From Capitulum mitella (lineage: Eukaryota > Arthropoda > Thecostraca > Pollicipedomorpha > Pollicipedidae), in assembly GCA_030062745.1 (NCBI GenBank), contig CP099850.1, positions 8,995,538 to 9,059,537 of the forward strand: 64,000 nt of DNA, read 5' to 3'. The notes under the pieces are model-generated. The model worked only from the letters and a program-made list of their open reading frames with translations, did not search any database and was not told the DNA's origin. A program made the translations under genes and the position numbers. Below, one piece after another: positions 61,440 through 64,000 of the stretch; the first letter of the stretch is position 1, and every line of letters begins with the position of its first letter.

Positions 61440-61589
61440 CATGGGACAAATATGCTGTACAATTTCCTGTTCTGCACCACTGACTCAACATTTCCAAAGC
61501 AGAGCAAACAAATAAGTTTGCCGTCCGAAATTCAAACATCAAACCTCAAACATCAAAACACCTGCGTCATTGTTCTGGGAGCCAACAGC

Positions 61590-61930
61590 ATCGATCACGT
61601 CTCCTGCCGTCTCTCGGCGCCGTGCGACGCCTCGCCGCCGGCACCGGGCGGGGCCGCCAGGCCGTGGCCGGCGGAACGCCCGTCACCCGCTTCGCCCGCT
61701 CCCACCAGGAAGACGCCCGCGCGAACAAATCGCCCGCCCGTCCGCCGCCGCCGCCATGCCGGGCCTGACGCGCCGGCGCGGCGTTCGCGTCGCACCGCCA
61801 CCAATCATCCACGCCGCGTCGCCCGCCGCCGCACCGCAGACGTCGCGGCGCGTCACGGCTGTCGCGCGCGCCGCGAACGCCGCCACGGGAGCCTGCCGTT
61901 TGTCATGTAGCGCGCAGGCGCGGGAAATCG
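61590..61930. other. CpG-dense islet
   Basis: GC-rich with CGCCGCCGCCGCC at 61741-61756; all frames open; no gene identified. Confidence 0.55.
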
Positions 61931-61939
61931 TTTATCAAG

Positions 61940-63330
61940 GCAGTCGGAGACTGTCTGATGCCTATATAATTTTCGCATTAAAGGATAACTCCGGAGCGGG
62001 ACGGGCAGCACGACAAAATTGAAACAAATGACAATAATTATCGCGCCCAGGATGGTTACGTGTGACAGTGGCCCTAATTAGGCGTTTATATCCACGCCCG
62101 GAGTGACGATGCAGCCTGTCTTTATTTTTCTAACCGTATCGGAAATTTACTACGTCTTTACCGCGGAGCGTAACAAGGCCTGGATGTATCGCTTCTCACT
62201 ACAGATCGTGCAATCATTTTAAAGGATGCTGGAATCCGGGTCCACTGCATCATGCCATCGGTTGATGGGATATTGTAAAGTATTTTATTGCAGGTCACGT
62301 CCAACGTTTGACAGGATATGTTCATTTTCAGGCTGTAGATGGCTCGCTCTCAAAAAGGATTGCAGTCTACAAAGCTTTAGGGCTGGAAATGACGTAGCTT
62401 CATCCTCGCAGTGGAACGTTTAATCAGGCCATTCACATCCAGTCACAAAGATGAAAATAAGTTAGCGGAGAAGGATCAATCCCTGTGCCTTTTTATTTCT
62501 AAGAACATGCGGTACGTCATGTGGTCTTTTGGAGCAGCAGGTTGTTGTCCGATACATGGTTCGTTTTCATCCATGTTATTGCCTCATTTTACCACAATGG
62601 ACTTCTCCATAGGAACTATCACTTGGATGACGTTAGATTACGCCAAACATTTCTACCCTTTCCTGGTTAATCATGTTTCTAAGGACCGCCTGAATTTTCG
62701 TTCACCACGCGATAACCTTTCATTTGCAATGAGTGCTGAGGTTTAACACTGGTATCACCGTTGCTGCAACGAATCGTCTAATGCAATGTCATGCATTCAC
62801 GGAACACTATGGTCCCGGGAAATCAGTTATTTTTAAACACGGACGTACGGCAACAGCTGAGCAGGATCAATTTCTGCCCAAGCAATAATGCCATTTTGGG
62901 TCCCGTTGAAACTCATATGATCACATCACGTCCCTGAATTAAGTTGCTCCCGCTAATCATTAAGAAGTAAGACTGCCTGTAGCTATTTCTTGTTGCCGAA
63001 GAGATTTTCTGTGGGATCCAATACTTGTTGCGCACACTGCTTAATTTAATCCGAGCACAGGATAAAATTGCTGCTCCTTGTCATACTTGGTTCAAAGTCC
63101 TCAACCTTCTCTGAGCTCAGACAAGACTGGAGCATGAAAGTCAAAGATGGCGCAGGCTTTTGTCTTCTTTTCTATCTACCTCCAGCGGCAAGGCCATCGC
63201 TCGACCTCGGACATTACACTCGAACCAGGGCCCGCCCGGCCTCCAAAGAGTTGAGGCCATCTTGGAACACTTCTGCGTTTGCTAAAAGGCTTCCGTCCAG
63301 AAGATTGGCTTCAATACATTCTGCGGAGTA
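61940..63330. other. AT-rich spacer without a recognised gene
   Basis: Starts with a run of AT cores beside GC-rich DNA (TATATAATTTTCGCATTAAAG at 61962, ATAATTATCGCGCCC at 62034, CTAATTAGGCG at 62074). Frames at 62411-62746 and 63068-63331 have no recognised domain. Confidence 0.4.
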
Positions 63331-63339
63331 ATTGCCCTT

Positions 63340-64000
63340 AATTCACGGCCGCAGTCGGGCCATTAGGCGGGCAATTTTCCGGCCGCGGACGGATCTCGGC
63401 GGGCCCGGCCGCCGGCGCCGCCAATTGGTTGCAATCGCTCGGCTGGCGTCACGGAGCGGCGTCACGGCGGCCGCCGACCGGCCCTCGGCGTCACGAGACG
63501 GAGTCACGGCGGCGTCTGTCCGGCGGCAGACCTGCGGCGGGCGTGGCGTCACAACGACCGGAGGCACGAGGCGCGCGAGCCTGGTCACTGACGGGGTGAA
63601 CAGGGCGAGAGATTGCGGCTCAGATTTGATGTTTTTAAAATCACGTCACTGACAGTTTCGGGTCACAAGGCTCCTCGAATAAGGATCCACTTTGGTAGCA
63701 GCCAAGCCTCCAGGCAGAACTCAACGGAGGTGCTTCCCTTTCTGTAATAAATGTTTAGCCAATAGCTGACGCCAACGCATGGAAACAGCCTGACGCCAGC
63801 CCCCCCCCCCAAATCTACCCCCTTTCGTCAGCCTCATTCCTTCCCCACGGCCTCAAATTCAACTTCCCTTCCCTTTTCACTGCGTTCTCTGGCTGTAGGC
63901 AGGCGGCCGGGCCGATCGGCGGCGGTGGGCGGGCGGCGGGCGGCGGGCGGCGTCGTCGGTCGCGGCCGGTGGCGGCCCGCCGGCCCCGGTGACCGGCAGG
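63340..64000. other. two CpG-dense islets at the right edge
   Basis: 63340-63600 has GGCGTCACG-type words repeated about six times (CGGCGTCACGG, CGGCGTCACGAG, CGGAGTCACGG). A short AT-moderate stretch with a C10 run follows, then a GCGGGCGGCGGGCGG-rich islet from 63890 that is cut by the window edge. Confidence 0.5.

Overview
The window is animal nuclear DNA: one clear multi-exon gene with short spliceosomal introns, several non-autonomous DNA transposons, many micro- and minisatellites, one 500-base N gap (11875-12374), and no bacterial features. The lineage cannot be fixed from the sequence. Two TATA-plus-initiator motifs (GATAAAAG/ACAGTT near 51.7 kb, TATATAAGG/TCAGTA near 61.4 kb) lean towards an arthropod, weakly.

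Left third (1-21337): the minus strand carries the 5' half of a USP48-type ubiquitin-specific protease, seen twice. Copy 1 (39-7762) has eleven consecutive coding exons, about 590 codons, with the Cys box, the His box and a CxxC...CxxC finger, and runs off the left edge. Copy 2 (12685-17877) has only the first eight exons. The shared block, 2484-11225 against 12605-21337, matches at about 99.5% through introns and intergenic DNA. The two coding differences I found are synonymous, and the N gap lies between the copies. This looks like two alleles left side by side by the assembler rather than a gene duplication. Copy 1 also continues past the shared block into what looks like an allele-specific transposon insertion (11226 onward).

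The most unusual signal is in the USP48 introns. At four splice junctions (exon 7 donor, exon 9 donor, exon 10 acceptor, exon 11 acceptor) the exon-intron boundary has been copied into a tandem array filling much of the adjacent intron. Many repeat units therefore carry a duplicate splice site. Intron 9 (1667-2050) is made almost entirely of two such arrays meeting in the middle.

Upstream of USP48 is a likely bidirectional promoter (about 10192-10366, repeated at 20307-20478), with a spliced 5' UTR exon for USP48 on one side and a short basic coding exon on the other. hAT-type transposons with 8-bp target duplications are recognisable at 7936-8262, 10874-11141, 22126-22573, 30405-32471 and 33931-34330, with a decayed relative at 24431-24953.

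Right half (about 35.8-64 kb): no gene could be recognised. AT-rich DNA is punctuated every 1-3 kb by CpG-dense islets of 0.2-1 kb. Several islets carry promoter-like motif sets or homeodomain-type ATTA/TAATCC cores. This looks like a regulatory landscape or a very long intron, but that is inference.
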